A stretch of 57,313 nucleotides of DNA from Clostridiaceae bacterium JG1575 (GCA_002838815.1 LQGW01000025.1:1-57313); one strand, 5' to 3'. Positions 34,412-42,617 are shown, counted from the first letter of the stretch. The notes: a model not told the origin generated them from the sequence alone. Translations and numbers: made by a program.

Positions 34412-35210
34412 GACGTGGGGTCTCCTCGTACAAAAAATCCGTCAGGGGCGAGGAACTCTCGCCGCCTTGAGAAAGAATGCGTCCTGGGCCGGCCAAATGG
34501 GCCAGGCGTCCAGCTTGAACGGCCAAGGCGAAGGCCTCAGCCATACGGGGGATGTCCTGAGCGGTGGCAATGGCGGTGTTGCACATCACCGCATCCATGC
34601 CCAGCTCCATGGCCTCTGCCGCTTGCGAGGGGCGACCGATGCCCGCATCGACAATAATGGGCACCGAGAAGGCTGCGCGCAGCGCGAGGAGCTGTTCTCT
34701 AGTTTCTAAGCCTCGATTGGATCCGATGGGTGCAGCCAAGGGCATCAAGCAGATGGCCCCAGCCTCCAGTAGGGCGTGGGCATCCGCTACATCAGGCATC
34801 ATGTAAGGCATGACGCTGAAGCCATCCTCCGAGAGAAGACGTGTTGCGCGAATGGTTTCCGCATTGTCGGGCAGGAGGGTTCGGGTGTCCCCGATGAGCT
34901 CCAGTTTGATCAAATCGCCGCAGCCCAGCGCCCGACTCAGTCGGGCAATGCGTAGGGCCTCTTCAGCGCAGCGGGCTCCTGAGGTGTTGGGCAGGCGGGT
35001 GATGTGTTTTGGGATGTAGTCCAAAATATTTTCCTGAGCCCCGTGGGCGCGTCGCAGCGCCAAGGTGACGATCTCCACATCCGCCCGGTCAATGCAGGCA
35101 CGGATCAGCGCTAAGGAGGACTTTCCCGAGCCGAGAATGAGGCGGGAGGTAAAGCGGTGCTTGCCTAGGATTAGGGGATCATTGTCTGGGGTGGGGGTTG
35201 TTGGGTTCAT
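34404..35210 (-). CDS. thiG: ThiG, thiazole synthase
   Basis: 268-residue TIM-barrel enzyme that joins deoxyxylulose phosphate, iminoacetate from ThiH and sulfur from ThiS thiocarboxylate. Catalytic Lys102 is in GDLIKLELIGD; TSRLILGSGK begins the barrel, and PLAAPIGSNRGLE and DAGIGRPSQAAEAMELG form the phosphate-binding end. AAGGAGG lies eight bases before ATG 35210. The start lies inside the 3' end of thiF (32-base overlap), which implies tight coupling. Confidence 0.95.
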   Translation of the reverse strand: MNPTTPTPDNDPLILGKHRFTSRLILGSGKSSLALIRACIDRADVEIVTLALRRAHGAQENILDYIPKHITRLPNTSGARCAEEALRIARLSRALGCGDLIKLELIGDTRTLLPDNAETIRATRLLSEDGFSVMPYMMPDVADAHALLEAGAICLMPLAAPIGSNRGLETREQLLALRAAFSVPIIVDAGIGRPSQAAEAMELGMDAVMCNTAIATAQDIPRMAEAFALAVQAGRLAHLAGPGRILSQGGESSSPLTDFLYEETPRHE

Positions 35211-35916
35211 GACATGGGCCTCCTTGCATGAATTCGTTGGGGTCTTGCGTTGGGGCATCGACGGGCAGGCCAAGAAGCAGCTGCAGGGCACAAAGGGCTT
35301 GGGCCGCAGCGCAGGCTTGCACCCTCGGAGCATAAAGCGCTGCGTTTGGCGAAAGGTGGGAAACACCGTCGCCACAAAGGATCCAGCGGGGTCCCTTTTG
35401 GTGCACACGCAACTGGTTGAAGCTGGAGAGTCCGGCCATTCCGCTGGCGCTGATAAGGGGCGGCCCCTCCTGTGATAAGATCGTTTGCGCGATCCAGGCT
35501 TTGGTTTTCGCCTCATCCACGGCCTCAATGATGAGATCCACCCGGTCGAGGAGCCCCTCGAGCGCTCTGGGGGTTACCGAAGGGCAAAGCGTTAAGTCGC
35601 AGTCTGGATTTAGGGCCAAGAGCTCCTGGCTCAGCGCTTGGGTTTTCAGTTTGCCCACCGCCGCCCAACCGTAGCTTTGGCGGTGAAGATTCGTTTCATC
35701 CACCCGATCGGAGTCCGCCAGATAAAGGATGCGTACCCCTGAGCGCACAAGGGAGAGGGCGATGTGAGAGCCAAGGCCTCCAAGGCCGACGATCAGCACG
35801 CGAGAGCGGGCCAGGCGGGAAGCTGCTTTTCGAGGAATGCGCTGAAGGAGCCCTTGATAAAAGGGGGTGTTGAAAAGGCTCGCCAAGGCATCGCAATCAT
35901 TAACCGCCGCCGACAA
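35179..35916 (-). CDS. thiF: ThiF, ThiS adenylyltransferase
   Basis: 245-residue E1-like enzyme that adenylates the C-terminus of ThiS. The ATP loop is GLGGLGS at 44-50; DSDRVDETNLHRQ is the adenylation motif, and EAVDEAKTK follows. No CxxC zinc pair is visible, as in the short ThiF of Clostridia. The start is taken as TTG at 35916 within the thiS 3' end (17-base overlap), with GGAGGTGGTGAG nine bases upstream; no in-frame ATG exists nearby. Confidence 0.9.
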   Translation of the reverse strand: MSAAVNDCDALASLFNTPFYQGLLQRIPRKAASRLARSRVLIVGLGGLGSHIALSLVRSGVRILYLADSDRVDETNLHRQSYGWAAVGKLKTQALSQELLALNPDCDLTLCPSVTPRALEGLLDRVDLIIEAVDEAKTKAWIAQTILSQEGPPLISASGMAGLSSFNQLRVHQKGPRWILCGDGVSHLSPNAALYAPRVQACAAAQALCALQLLLGLPVDAPTQDPNEFMQGGPCHEPNNPHPRQ

Positions 35917-36094
35917 AGCTCACCACCTCCAAAACATCTTGCGCCAAGAGGACTTCTTCCTCCAGCTCCTGGTCTTTTAAAATCCGTCCGTTCTTTTCCA
36001 CCACGATGACGGAGCGATCGTACCCTTGCTCTTGCAAAAACTGTAAGAGCGGCAGGGGGCTTGCCAAGGGATACGCGACACCATTGCATTTCAT
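35900..36094 (-). CDS. thiS: ThiS, sulfur carrier protein
   Basis: 64-residue ubiquitin-fold carrier. The start at 36094 follows GGAGGTGA. It ends VVSFVGGG, providing the C-terminal Gly-Gly that ThiF adenylates and that carries the thiocarboxylate used by ThiG. The middle (VVVEKNGRILKDQ) matches ThiS. First gene of the operon, about 25 bases after a strong intrinsic terminator-like hairpin. Confidence 0.93.
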   Translation of the reverse strand: MKCNGVAYPLASPLPLLQFLQEQGYDRSVIVVEKNGRILKDQELEEEVLLAQDVLEVVSFVGGG

Positions 36095-36105
36095 AAACAC
36101 GTCAC

Positions 36106-36172
36106 CTCCAAAACAAAAAAAGCACACGAAGGACCTACACCCGTGGTGGTGTACCCCTTCGTGTGCTTCACA
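36106..36172 (-). terminator. Intrinsic terminator-like hairpin before thiS (attenuator candidate)
   Basis: On the minus strand AAGCACACGAAGG pairs with CCTTCGTGTGCTT and inner TACACC/GGTGTA arms, then T7 follows, immediately before the thiS ribosome site. It would stop transcription just ahead of the operon unless an upstream structure prevents it. No conserved TPP riboswitch element (CUGAGA, or ACCUGAUCCGGG) is seen upstream. Confidence 0.75.
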
Positions 36173-36224
36173 CTCTGTCCTCAACTTTAACATAGACTGG
36201 GCGCCCATTCAACCGAGCGGATGA

Positions 36225-36420
36225 AAAAAACCAAGGATTTTGAACGGTTCCCAAGAGTTTTGGGAGAAACGTTCAAAATAAGGGCCCTCCTAAACGGATC
36301 TTGCCGGTTGGCAAAGGAATTGCATCCAGAGCAATCGATCCGGGTATTTTTGCCCGTATGATGGGATCTTAAAGGGAAAATAACTTGTTCTTTCGCGCAA
36401 CCAGAACAAGCCCGGTGCTT
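36225..36420 (-). ncRNA. Candidate structured RNA ending in an intrinsic terminator
   Basis: Several short stems follow each other: CTTGTTCT/AGAACAAG (36384-36410), CGGGTA/TGCCCG (about 36350), ATTGC/GCAAT (about 36319-36335), TTGCC/GGCAA (36301-36313). The last hairpin, with arms TTTTGAACG and CGTTCAAAA (about 36238-36277), is followed on the minus strand by CCTTGGTTTTTTT, a terminator. No gene or known RNA family fits. The 5' end and promoter are not identified. Confidence 0.35.
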
Positions 36421-36814
36421 TTGTCAAAGGGTTGGCTCCTTCTTTGCCGGGGTTATTTGCTTTTGTAGGCTTGGGAGCTGGCTTATTTAGGCTCCTTTGG
36501 GATGCTGAGCCGAAGATCCACCTCTTCGGGTTGAGGCGCACAAGGCCCAGCTTCTTCCCCATGCGCTAACACGCAAAAGAAGGGAGGTCCATGAGCCCAG
36601 TTCCGTTGAACCAAATGTGGATCCGGGCGTTGGTCTGGTGGGTCATGCGCGCGAGCTTGGGCGGGCTTAGTGAGTCAAAGACGCTCCCCTTGGGGCCACC
36701 ATCGGCCAGGCCATTCTCTGATTTTGAGGTTTTCTCATAGTACGTGCCCTGTCGGGGGCGCTTAATGGCATGTAATATGAACATTAGGGCAAGAGTTTTG
36801 GTGTACCGAAAAGA
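36421..36814. other. Gap between thi and hyd operons
   Basis: No convincing gene. A short plus-strand frame from ATG 36591 to TAG 36740 (49 codons) follows AGGGAGGTCC and reads MSPVPLNQMWIRALVWW at its start; it matches nothing I recognise. The rest holds scattered short inverted repeats. Confidence 0.3.
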
Positions 36815-36843
36815 TTGTTAAACGAGAAACGAAGTGTTATAAT
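36815..36843 (+). promoter_or_regulatory. Promoter of the hydrogenase-maturation operon
   Basis: TTGTTA (36815-36820), 17-base spacer, TATAAT (36838-36843) with an extended TGT before it. Start of transcription is expected near 36850. Confidence 0.85.
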
Positions 36844-36849
36844 GAGCCC

Positions 36850-36955
36850 GAAAAAGACCTGAGCCCAAAGAAAAAGGGGAGCGCCCCTTGGTTCTGCGGA
36901 GAAGGTTTCAAGGGGATGTTCAGGGGAACCGGTCTTTTTAAAAGACTGGTTTTTT
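36850..36955 (+). promoter_or_regulatory. Leader with attenuator ahead of the hyd operon
   Basis: AACCGGTCTTTT (36927-36938) and AAAAGACTGGTT form a stem followed by T6: an intrinsic terminator 20 bases before the first gene. GGTCTTTTT (36931-36939) can instead pair with AAAAAGACC (36851-36859) at the very 5' end of the transcript, which would block the terminator. A central AAGGGG/CCCCTT hairpin (36874-36889) lies between. This is the layout of a riboswitch-type or protein-controlled leader; it matches no family I know. Confidence 0.6.
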
Positions 36956-36973
36956 GCATTAAGGAGGAGGAAA

Positions 36974-37240
36974 ATGAGTCAGCGTATCGCAACGCTTTCG
37001 ATTCTTGTGGCGGATCCCGAAGGGGCAAAAGCCGTCAATCAGTTGCTCCATGAGGCGGCTCCGGCCGTGTTGGGGCGCATGGGATTGCCTCGGGTGGCGC
37101 CGGGCCTATCGGTGATTTGTGTGGTCTTGGCGGCGCCCCAAGAAGCGATTGCCACCTTGTCCGGACGCTTGGGTCAGCTCAGCGGGGTTAGCGTCACGGC
37201 ATGTTATGCAAAGAAGGTGTTTGATGAACCCCTTCGATGA
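36974..37240 (+). CDS. TM1266-like [FeFe]-hydrogenase system regulator
   Basis: 88-residue ACT/NikR-C-like small protein. AAGGAGGAGG precedes the ATG. The opening IATLSILVADPEGAKAVNQL and the end VSVTACYAKKVF match the family annotated as iron-only hydrogenase system regulator, named after Thermotoga TM1266. Such proteins usually sit with hydE/hydG/hydF, as here. Whether it binds DNA is unclear: no helix-turn-helix is visible. The stop overlaps hydE by 17 bases. Confidence 0.85.
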   Translation: MSQRIATLSILVADPEGAKAVNQLLHEAAPAVLGRMGLPRVAPGLSVICVVLAAPQEAIATLSGRLGQLSGVSVTACYAKKVFDEPLR

Positions 37241-38261
37241 TCTGTTGGCGGGGCGCCCCTTGACCAGAGCAGGGTTTCTGACGCTCCTTCAAGGGCGAAA
37301 GCAAGAGTCTGTTCGACTGCGGCAGGAGGCCGGGGCTCGCGCTCGGGCGGTATTTGGCTCAAAGGTGTACCTTCGGGCCCTTCTGGAGATATCAAGCTAC
37401 TGCAAAAGGAATTGCTATTACTGCGGTCTGCGCTGCGACAATGCTCAGGCGCGTCGCTACCGTCTCACGAAGGATGAGATCCTTTCCCGAGCGAAATTCG
37501 CCTACGATCTGGGCTTTCGTACGGTGGTCCTGCAGGGTGGGGAGGATCCGGCGCTCACCGATGCCTTCTTGACGGACCTATTGAGCGAACTTCGCCCCTT
37601 GGTGCCCGACGCGGCGATCACCCTGAGCCTTGGGGAACGTTCGCCCTCTTCCTATGAAGCGCTTTATGCGGCGGGTGCGCGGCGCTATCTTTTGCGCCAT
37701 GAGACCCGGGATCCAGAGCACTACCAAAGGCTTCATCCCAAGGCGCAGCGCATCGAGTCGCGCCTGGAGTGCCTGCGTACCTTAAAGACCATCGGCTACC
37801 AAACGGGAGCGGGGATGATGGTGGGGAGCCCCGGACAGACCTTGGCGCACTTAGCCTTGGATCTGGCCTTTCTCCAAGAGCTTCGCCCCGAGATGGTGGG
37901 CATCGGGCCCTTCATCGCGCACCCACAGACTCCCTTGGCTGATTATGCCAATGGGTCGTTGGATTTGACGCTAGACCTCATTGCCATCACCCGGCTATTA
38001 TTGCCTTATGCGCTGATTCCTTCCACCACTGCCGTTGCCACCCTTGATGAGGCGGCGCGCTTTTCGGCCCTGCAAGCCGGCGCGAACGTCCTGATGCCCA
38101 ACGCTTCCTACGAAGAGCATAAAGCGGATTATAACATCTATCCTGGTAAAAAAGCCCAGGCACTGGAAGGAACCGATTCCCTAGAAGCCCTGGAGGCCGC
38201 CTTAACGCGGATCGGGGTTCATTCATCCATGGAAAGAGGCGATTATCATGACCACGTATAA
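37224..38261 (+). CDS. hydE: HydE, [FeFe]-hydrogenase maturation radical-SAM protein
   Basis: 345-residue radical-SAM enzyme acting on the di-iron precursor made by HydG, during assembly of the H-cluster. The radical-SAM cluster ligands are Cys60, Cys64 and Cys67 in SSYCKRNCYYCGLR; QGGEDPALTD, HETRDPEHYQRLHP and MMVGSPGQT follow the HydE/BioB-like barrel. The start at 37224 has AAGGTG upstream and overlaps the TM1266-like gene; an in-frame extension to 37119 lies in the previous gene and is rejected. Confidence 0.95.
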   Translation: MNPFDDLLAGRPLTRAGFLTLLQGRKQESVRLRQEAGARARAVFGSKVYLRALLEISSYCKRNCYYCGLRCDNAQARRYRLTKDEILSRAKFAYDLGFRTVVLQGGEDPALTDAFLTDLLSELRPLVPDAAITLSLGERSPSSYEALYAAGARRYLLRHETRDPEHYQRLHPKAQRIESRLECLRTLKTIGYQTGAGMMVGSPGQTLAHLALDLAFLQELRPEMVGIGPFIAHPQTPLADYANGSLDLTLDLIAITRLLLPYALIPSTTAVATLDEAARFSALQAGANVLMPNASYEEHKADYNIYPGKKAQALEGTDSLEALEAALTRIGVHSSMERGDYHDHV

Positions 38262-39666
38262 CCCCCAAAGCCGGAAGGCGGAGGAATTTATTCATCACGG
38301 AGAGATCCTGGCATCCATTGAAGCGGCCAAAGTAGAGCACGCACCGCAGGTGTATCAGGCGCTGATCGAAAAAGCCGGCGCCTGCAAAGGCTTAAGTCAT
38401 CGGGAGGCACTGGTGCTCTTGCATGCGTCCCAGCCTTGGGTGCGGGAGGCGGTTTTTCAAAAAGCCAAGGAAATCAAGGAGCGCTTCTACGGCAAACGCA
38501 TCGTGCTTTTTGCTCCCCTGTATCTCTCCAACTACTGCATCAACGGCTGCGTGTATTGTCCCTACCATGCTAAAAATAAAGTTATTGAGCGAAAAAAACT
38601 GACGCTGGACGAGGTTCGGGCGGAGGCCGTAGCGTTAATGGATCTTGGGCACAAGCGGTTGGCCTTGGAAATGGGGGAGGACCCGGTACAAAACACCATG
38701 GAGTATCTTTTGGATTGCATCCAAGCCATTTACGACATCCGTCACAAAAATGGGGTGATCCGCCGGGTCAATGTGAATATTGCCGCCACCACCGTGGAAA
38801 ACTACCGTAAGCTTCATGAGGCCGGCATCGGAACCTACATCCTCTTTCAGGAAACCTATCACAAGGAGAACTATGAAGCCCTGCATCCCACGGGCCCCAA
38901 ATCGGACTATGCCTACCATACACAAGCCATGGATCGTGCCATGGCGGGTGGTATTGATGATGTGGGCTGCGGGGTTCTGTTCGGTTTAAAGGATTATGAT
39001 TATGAGTTGGCCGGCCTTTTGATGCACGCAGAGCATTTGGAGGCGGTGTACCATGTGGGCCCCCATACCTTGAGCGTTCCAAGAATCTGCCCGGCTCAGG
39101 ACGTCTCGGTGTCAGATTTTGCCAACGCCTTGAGCGATGATCTTTTCGAATACATCGTGGCGCTTTTACGAATCAGCGTGCCGTATGCGGGCATCATCGT
39201 CTCCACCCGAGAGAGCCAAGAAAGCCGGGAGCGGGCCCTGGAGGTGGGCGTCAGCCAGATCAGCGGGGGATCCAAGACCACCGTGGGCGGCTATGCACAC
39301 CCAGAGGCGGCGAATGAGTCCGCGCAGTTTGACATCAGCGACCAGCGTTCCTTGGATGAGATTGTCCATTGGCTGCTGGCGCGCGAGCACATTCCGAGCT
39401 TTTGCACTGCGTGTTATCGACAGGGCCGTACGGGGGACCGATTTATGCAGCTCGTCAAATCGGGCAAGATTGGCAACATCTGCGGGTCCAATGCCTTGAT
39501 GACCTTAAAGGAGTACCTTGAGGATTACGCCTCGCAGCCCACACGGACCCTGGGGATGGCCGTCATCGACAAGGAACTTCAAGCGATGAATGGGTCGCCG
39601 TTGGCCCAAACGCTGAAAAAAAATCTAAAGGAAATTGAAGGAGGCCGCAGGGATCTGCGCTTTTAA
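38248..39666 (+). CDS. hydG: HydG, tyrosine lyase forming CO and CN for the H-cluster
   Basis: 472-residue radical-SAM enzyme. It cleaves tyrosine as ThiH does but continues to CO and cyanide on a second iron-sulfur site. The first cluster is Cys97, Cys101, Cys104 (SNYCINGCVYCPYH). The HydG-specific C-terminal cluster ligands are Cys386 and Cys389 (SFCTACYRQGRTGDRF) and Cys412 (GNICGSNAL). It overlaps hydE by 14 bases. It is distinguished from ThiH by this extension and the operon. Confidence 0.97.
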   Translation: MTTYNPQSRKAEEFIHHGEILASIEAAKVEHAPQVYQALIEKAGACKGLSHREALVLLHASQPWVREAVFQKAKEIKERFYGKRIVLFAPLYLSNYCINGCVYCPYHAKNKVIERKKLTLDEVRAEAVALMDLGHKRLALEMGEDPVQNTMEYLLDCIQAIYDIRHKNGVIRRVNVNIAATTVENYRKLHEAGIGTYILFQETYHKENYEALHPTGPKSDYAYHTQAMDRAMAGGIDDVGCGVLFGLKDYDYELAGLLMHAEHLEAVYHVGPHTLSVPRICPAQDVSVSDFANALSDDLFEYIVALLRISVPYAGIIVSTRESQESRERALEVGVSQISGGSKTTVGGYAHPEAANESAQFDISDQRSLDEIVHWLLAREHIPSFCTACYRQGRTGDRFMQLVKSGKIGNICGSNALMTLKEYLEDYASQPTRTLGMAVIDKELQAMNGSPLAQTLKKNLKEIEGGRRDLRF

Positions 39667-39701
39667 AAGCACTCCGTTGCTGGGTCTCAAAAAGGAGCCG
39701 C

Positions 39702-40916
39702 ATGATGGAAAAAACCCCTTCGGGTCTTCGGGCCCACATCGGATTTCTGGGCAGAACCAACGCCGGGAAATCCGCCCTGGTCAACGCATTGGCCGGCATT
39801 GAAGCCTCCTTGGTTTCGCCGCAGCCCGGCACCACCACCGATCCTGTACGCATCCCCATGGAATTTCCAGATCTGGGGGCGGTAACACTATTGGACACGG
39901 CGGGCTTGTTGGATGACACGCCCTTGGGGACGCTGCGGGAGGAGCGCACGCGGCAAGCGCTGCGCGAGCTGGATTTGGCGGTGATGTTGCTGACGTCTGC
40001 GGATTGGGCTAAGGAGGGAGAAATGGTCCAGCTGCTTCAAAAGGAGAACATCCCTTGTCTTTTTGTGGTGCCGCAGATGGACCTTCGCTCGCCCGCGCCC
40101 CTTTTGGCCAAGATCCGGGCTGAATTCCATGCCGAAGCAGTCCCTGTGAGCATTTACGACCCGGCATCCTTGGCGGCGCTTCGCGAGCGGATTCGAGAGT
40201 TTCTTCGGCCCGAGGAGCGCTGGATCACCAAGGGGATCGCCTCCGCCGACGATCTTGTGGTTCTCGTGATGCCTCAAGATGCCTCAGCCCCCAAGGGTCG
40301 GCTGATTTTGCCGCAGGTCCAGACGCTTCGGGAATTGTTGGACCGAGGAATCCCTGCGCTCTGCGTGACGCCACAGACCCTCATCAAGACTCTTGAGGCC
40401 CTGCGGGAGCCTCCGGAGGTGATCATCACGGACTCTCAGTGCTTTAACCAAGTCGCCCCTTTGGTTCCTTCAGGAACCAAGCTGACGAGCTTTAGCATTC
40501 TCTTTGCATCTTACAAGGGAGACGCCCAGGAACTCGCTCGTGGCGCCCGCATCCTCGCCACGTTAAAGGAATCCTCCCGCGTGCTCATTGCTGAAGCCTG
40601 CACCCATGCCCCCAAGGAAGAGGACATCGGCACCGTCAAGATCCCCGCGCTCCTTCGACAGCGCATCGGGTCGGGGCTCACCATCGATCACGTTCGGGGC
40701 AGCCAATGGCCGCACCCCTTGGAAGACTATGACCTTATCATCCAGTGCGGCAGCTGCATGTTCAACCGCGCTCATGTGCTTCACCGCATCCAGGAGGCTC
40801 GGCGGGCAAAGGTGCCCATCACCAACTACGGCATGGCGTTGGCTTACCTCACGGGCATCCTCGATCGGGTGGATTTGGGCGAGGGCACGGTGCCTCTCCC
40901 CGACGAAAAAGCATGA
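39702..40916 (+). CDS. hydF: HydF, GTPase scaffold for H-cluster assembly
   Basis: 404-residue GTPase that receives the di-iron subcluster and delivers it to apo-hydrogenase. P-loop GRTNAGKSALV is at about 17-27, switch I in QPGTTTDP and DTAGLLDD after it. The iron-sulfur ligands form the family pattern CxH...CxxC: Cys300 and His302 (EACTHAP), Cys349 and Cys352 (QCGSCMF). AAAGGAG precedes the ATG. Last gene of the operon; no hydrogenase structural gene (hydA) lies in the window. Confidence 0.96.
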   Translation: MMEKTPSGLRAHIGFLGRTNAGKSALVNALAGIEASLVSPQPGTTTDPVRIPMEFPDLGAVTLLDTAGLLDDTPLGTLREERTRQALRELDLAVMLLTSADWAKEGEMVQLLQKENIPCLFVVPQMDLRSPAPLLAKIRAEFHAEAVPVSIYDPASLAALRERIREFLRPEERWITKGIASADDLVVLVMPQDASAPKGRLILPQVQTLRELLDRGIPALCVTPQTLIKTLEALREPPEVIITDSQCFNQVAPLVPSGTKLTSFSILFASYKGDAQELARGARILATLKESSRVLIAEACTHAPKEEDIGTVKIPALLRQRIGSGLTIDHVRGSQWPHPLEDYDLIIQCGSCMFNRAHVLHRIQEARRAKVPITNYGMALAYLTGILDRVDLGEGTVPLPDEKA

Positions 40917-40922
40917 AAAAAA

Positions 40923-40981
40923 GCTCCCGGAGTGAAAAGAGCCCAAGGGCTGTTTACTCCGGGAGCGTTTGTCTTTTGGCG
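40923..40981. terminator. Bidirectional terminator between hydF and the FNT gene
   Basis: GCTCCCGGAGT and ACTCCGGGAGC form the stem; A7/T7 on the hydF side and GTTTGTCTTTT on the other give both strands a T tract. Confidence 0.92.
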
Positions 40982-41019
40982 AAGGGTGGTTCGGTTTCTT
41001 CGATCCGATGCTGCAGCCT

Positions 41020-41889
41020 TTAAGGCCGGTAGAAGGCATGGTGGGCCGCGCCGCTGAGTTCCTGTTCTGATGCCGCGGGGGCAATGTTCGCCTCTGCCTT
41101 CACTGGGGAATCCTGGGCGCGTTCTTGCAACGCGACGTAGGAGTACGCCATGCCCATAAAGACGCACCCCCCGATGATGTTGCCGACGGTGGAAAAGAAA
41201 ATATTGTAAGCAGCGCCCCAAAGGGAGAGGGCGCCACCGCTGCCTTGGATCATCAGCGCCACCGCATGGGTCCCCATGTTGGCGATGCAGTGCTCAAAGC
41301 CTGGGGTGATGAAGGCGAAGAGGCACCAAAAAATCATGATGAGTTTTCCAGATTCGGATTTCATATGGAAGTTGGTCCATACGCTGGCGCATACTAGGAC
41401 GTTGCAAAGCACTCCACGGAAGATGAGGTCGGAGGCGGGCAAAGAGCTTTTGATGGTCGCGGCCTTTATAAAGAAATCACCCGTGGCGCCTTGGGCGAGG
41501 CCCGTGCCCACAAAGAGCCAACCGAGAAGAAGGCTCCCTAGAAGGTTGCCAAGATAGCAAAGGACCAAAAGCTTAGCGCATCCCCTAAGAGAGACCTTGC
41601 GCAGGAGGTATCCGGTACTCATGATGAAGAGGTTTCCGGTGAACAGTTCACTGCCTGCGAAAATAACCAAGGACAATCCGCTGGCAAAACTCAGCCCCAT
41701 GACCAAAGGTCCAAACGTCGAGCCAGCGGTTTGAAAAAGGCCGCCCAAGGTGAAGGTTAAAACGGTGGCAAATCCGATGAAGAGGCCGGCCATTGCAGAG
41801 AGCACCAGAAAAGCTCCCGGGGCGTGCTCCATGCGATGGAGGCGGCTGGCTGCAGAGTCTGAAACTTTTTGAATGGATTCTTGATACAT
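41020..41889 (-). CDS. FNT-family formate/nitrite channel
   Basis: 289-residue membrane protein with six helices, pentameric in known relatives. Conserved FNT segments are SELFTGNLFIMSTG, FRGVLCNVLVCASVW (the central CN loop), and TPGFEHCIANM, the helix-5 motif with its conserved His. GFEHxIANM favours FocA-like formate transport over NirC nitrite transport, which suits a fermenter with PFOR and hydrogenase, but substrate cannot be settled from sequence. A hydrophilic tail of about 30 residues follows. GAGAGGAG lies nine bases before the ATG. Confidence 0.9.
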   Translation of the reverse strand: MYQESIQKVSDSAASRLHRMEHAPGAFLVLSAMAGLFIGFATVLTFTLGGLFQTAGSTFGPLVMGLSFASGLSLVIFAGSELFTGNLFIMSTGYLLRKVSLRGCAKLLVLCYLGNLLGSLLLGWLFVGTGLAQGATGDFFIKAATIKSSLPASDLIFRGVLCNVLVCASVWTNFHMKSESGKLIMIFWCLFAFITPGFEHCIANMGTHAVALMIQGSGGALSLWGAAYNIFFSTVGNIIGGCVFMGMAYSYVALQERAQDSPVKAEANIAPAASEQELSGAAHHAFYRP

Positions 41890-41949
41890 ATGACGGCTCC
41901 TCTCTTGGATGGTCCTTGGTTGGGCGGCACTTTTGCAAAATCCAGTGAT

Positions 41950-42571
41950 GTTACGAAAATGGTACCATGGAGCGAGATGAAAAGAAAACGAGAGGCAATC
42001 GAAAAACGAGAAAGGATTGCTAATTTTATGACAAATTCATTGTATAAGTAATACATATTATAGTTGGGATAGTTTAGAAGGCAATTGAGTCTTGCTATCA
42101 ATTCTTCAATGACCCTTTTGGACCTTTTTTGGAAGAAAAAGCTAAAGATAGCTTAAGTTCAGCCAACAAAACGGGCGGCCTTACAGAACTATTGGTGGCG
42201 TGTCGTTGTAAAACTCATCCCGATAGATTTAAGAGGGATATATAAAAAATAAGATAAAAAAATATCAATACATTTCCGATCGTTCATAAAGTTTCACAAA
42301 TAAGAAGGGATGAGGACAATTTTTAGCGACGCAAGGGAACAAGGCAAAGATGCTACGAAATGACGAAGATTTAAGGGAATTTTTAACAAGGAGTGGAGCT
42401 TGGGACTTTGGAAAATTGTCTCTGAGAGCGGGTTTGCTGAAAAAAGAGATAAGTTTAAGAAAAAAGAGAATGATGATTAAAAAAGAAAAAATAAACAAAT
42501 AAAATAAAAGTCGCTACAAAGTGTAAACTGAGAGAGGACGATTTTAGGGATCTGCCCAGGGTGTTTTGGCG
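41950..42571. other. AT-rich intergenic island
   Basis: About 600 bases are much richer in A/T than the surroundings, with long A and T runs (for example AAAAAAGAAAAAATAAAC near 42479). Only short hydrophobic frames are present (one of 77 codons at 42265-42498 without a ribosome site). The FNT promoter must lie here but no clear one is found. Confidence 0.6.
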
Positions 42572-42605
42572 AAATAAAGACCGGAGGAATTTCGGTTTCC
42601 TCCGG
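42572..42605 (-). terminator. Terminator of the response-regulator gene
   Basis: CCGGAGGAA pairs with TTCCTCCGG (42581-42605); the minus strand continues TCTTTATTTC. Confidence 0.85.
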
Positions 42606-42617
42606 CAAGAGATGGAT

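Noticed and set aside
36290-36562. 90-codon minus-strand open frame between thi and hyd operons
   Set aside because: No ribosome site, Pro/Lys-rich random-looking translation, and it runs through several hairpins.
36095-36600. TPP riboswitch for the thi operon
   Set aside because: The conserved CUGAGA and ACCUGAUC-type elements were not found on the minus strand.
38248-39666. HydG as a second ThiH
   Set aside because: The C-terminal Cys386/389/412 cluster and hydE/hydF neighbours fit HydG only.
42265-42498. 77-codon hydrophobic frame in the AT-rich island
   Set aside because: No ribosome site; Phe/Ile/Leu content is what AT-rich noise gives.
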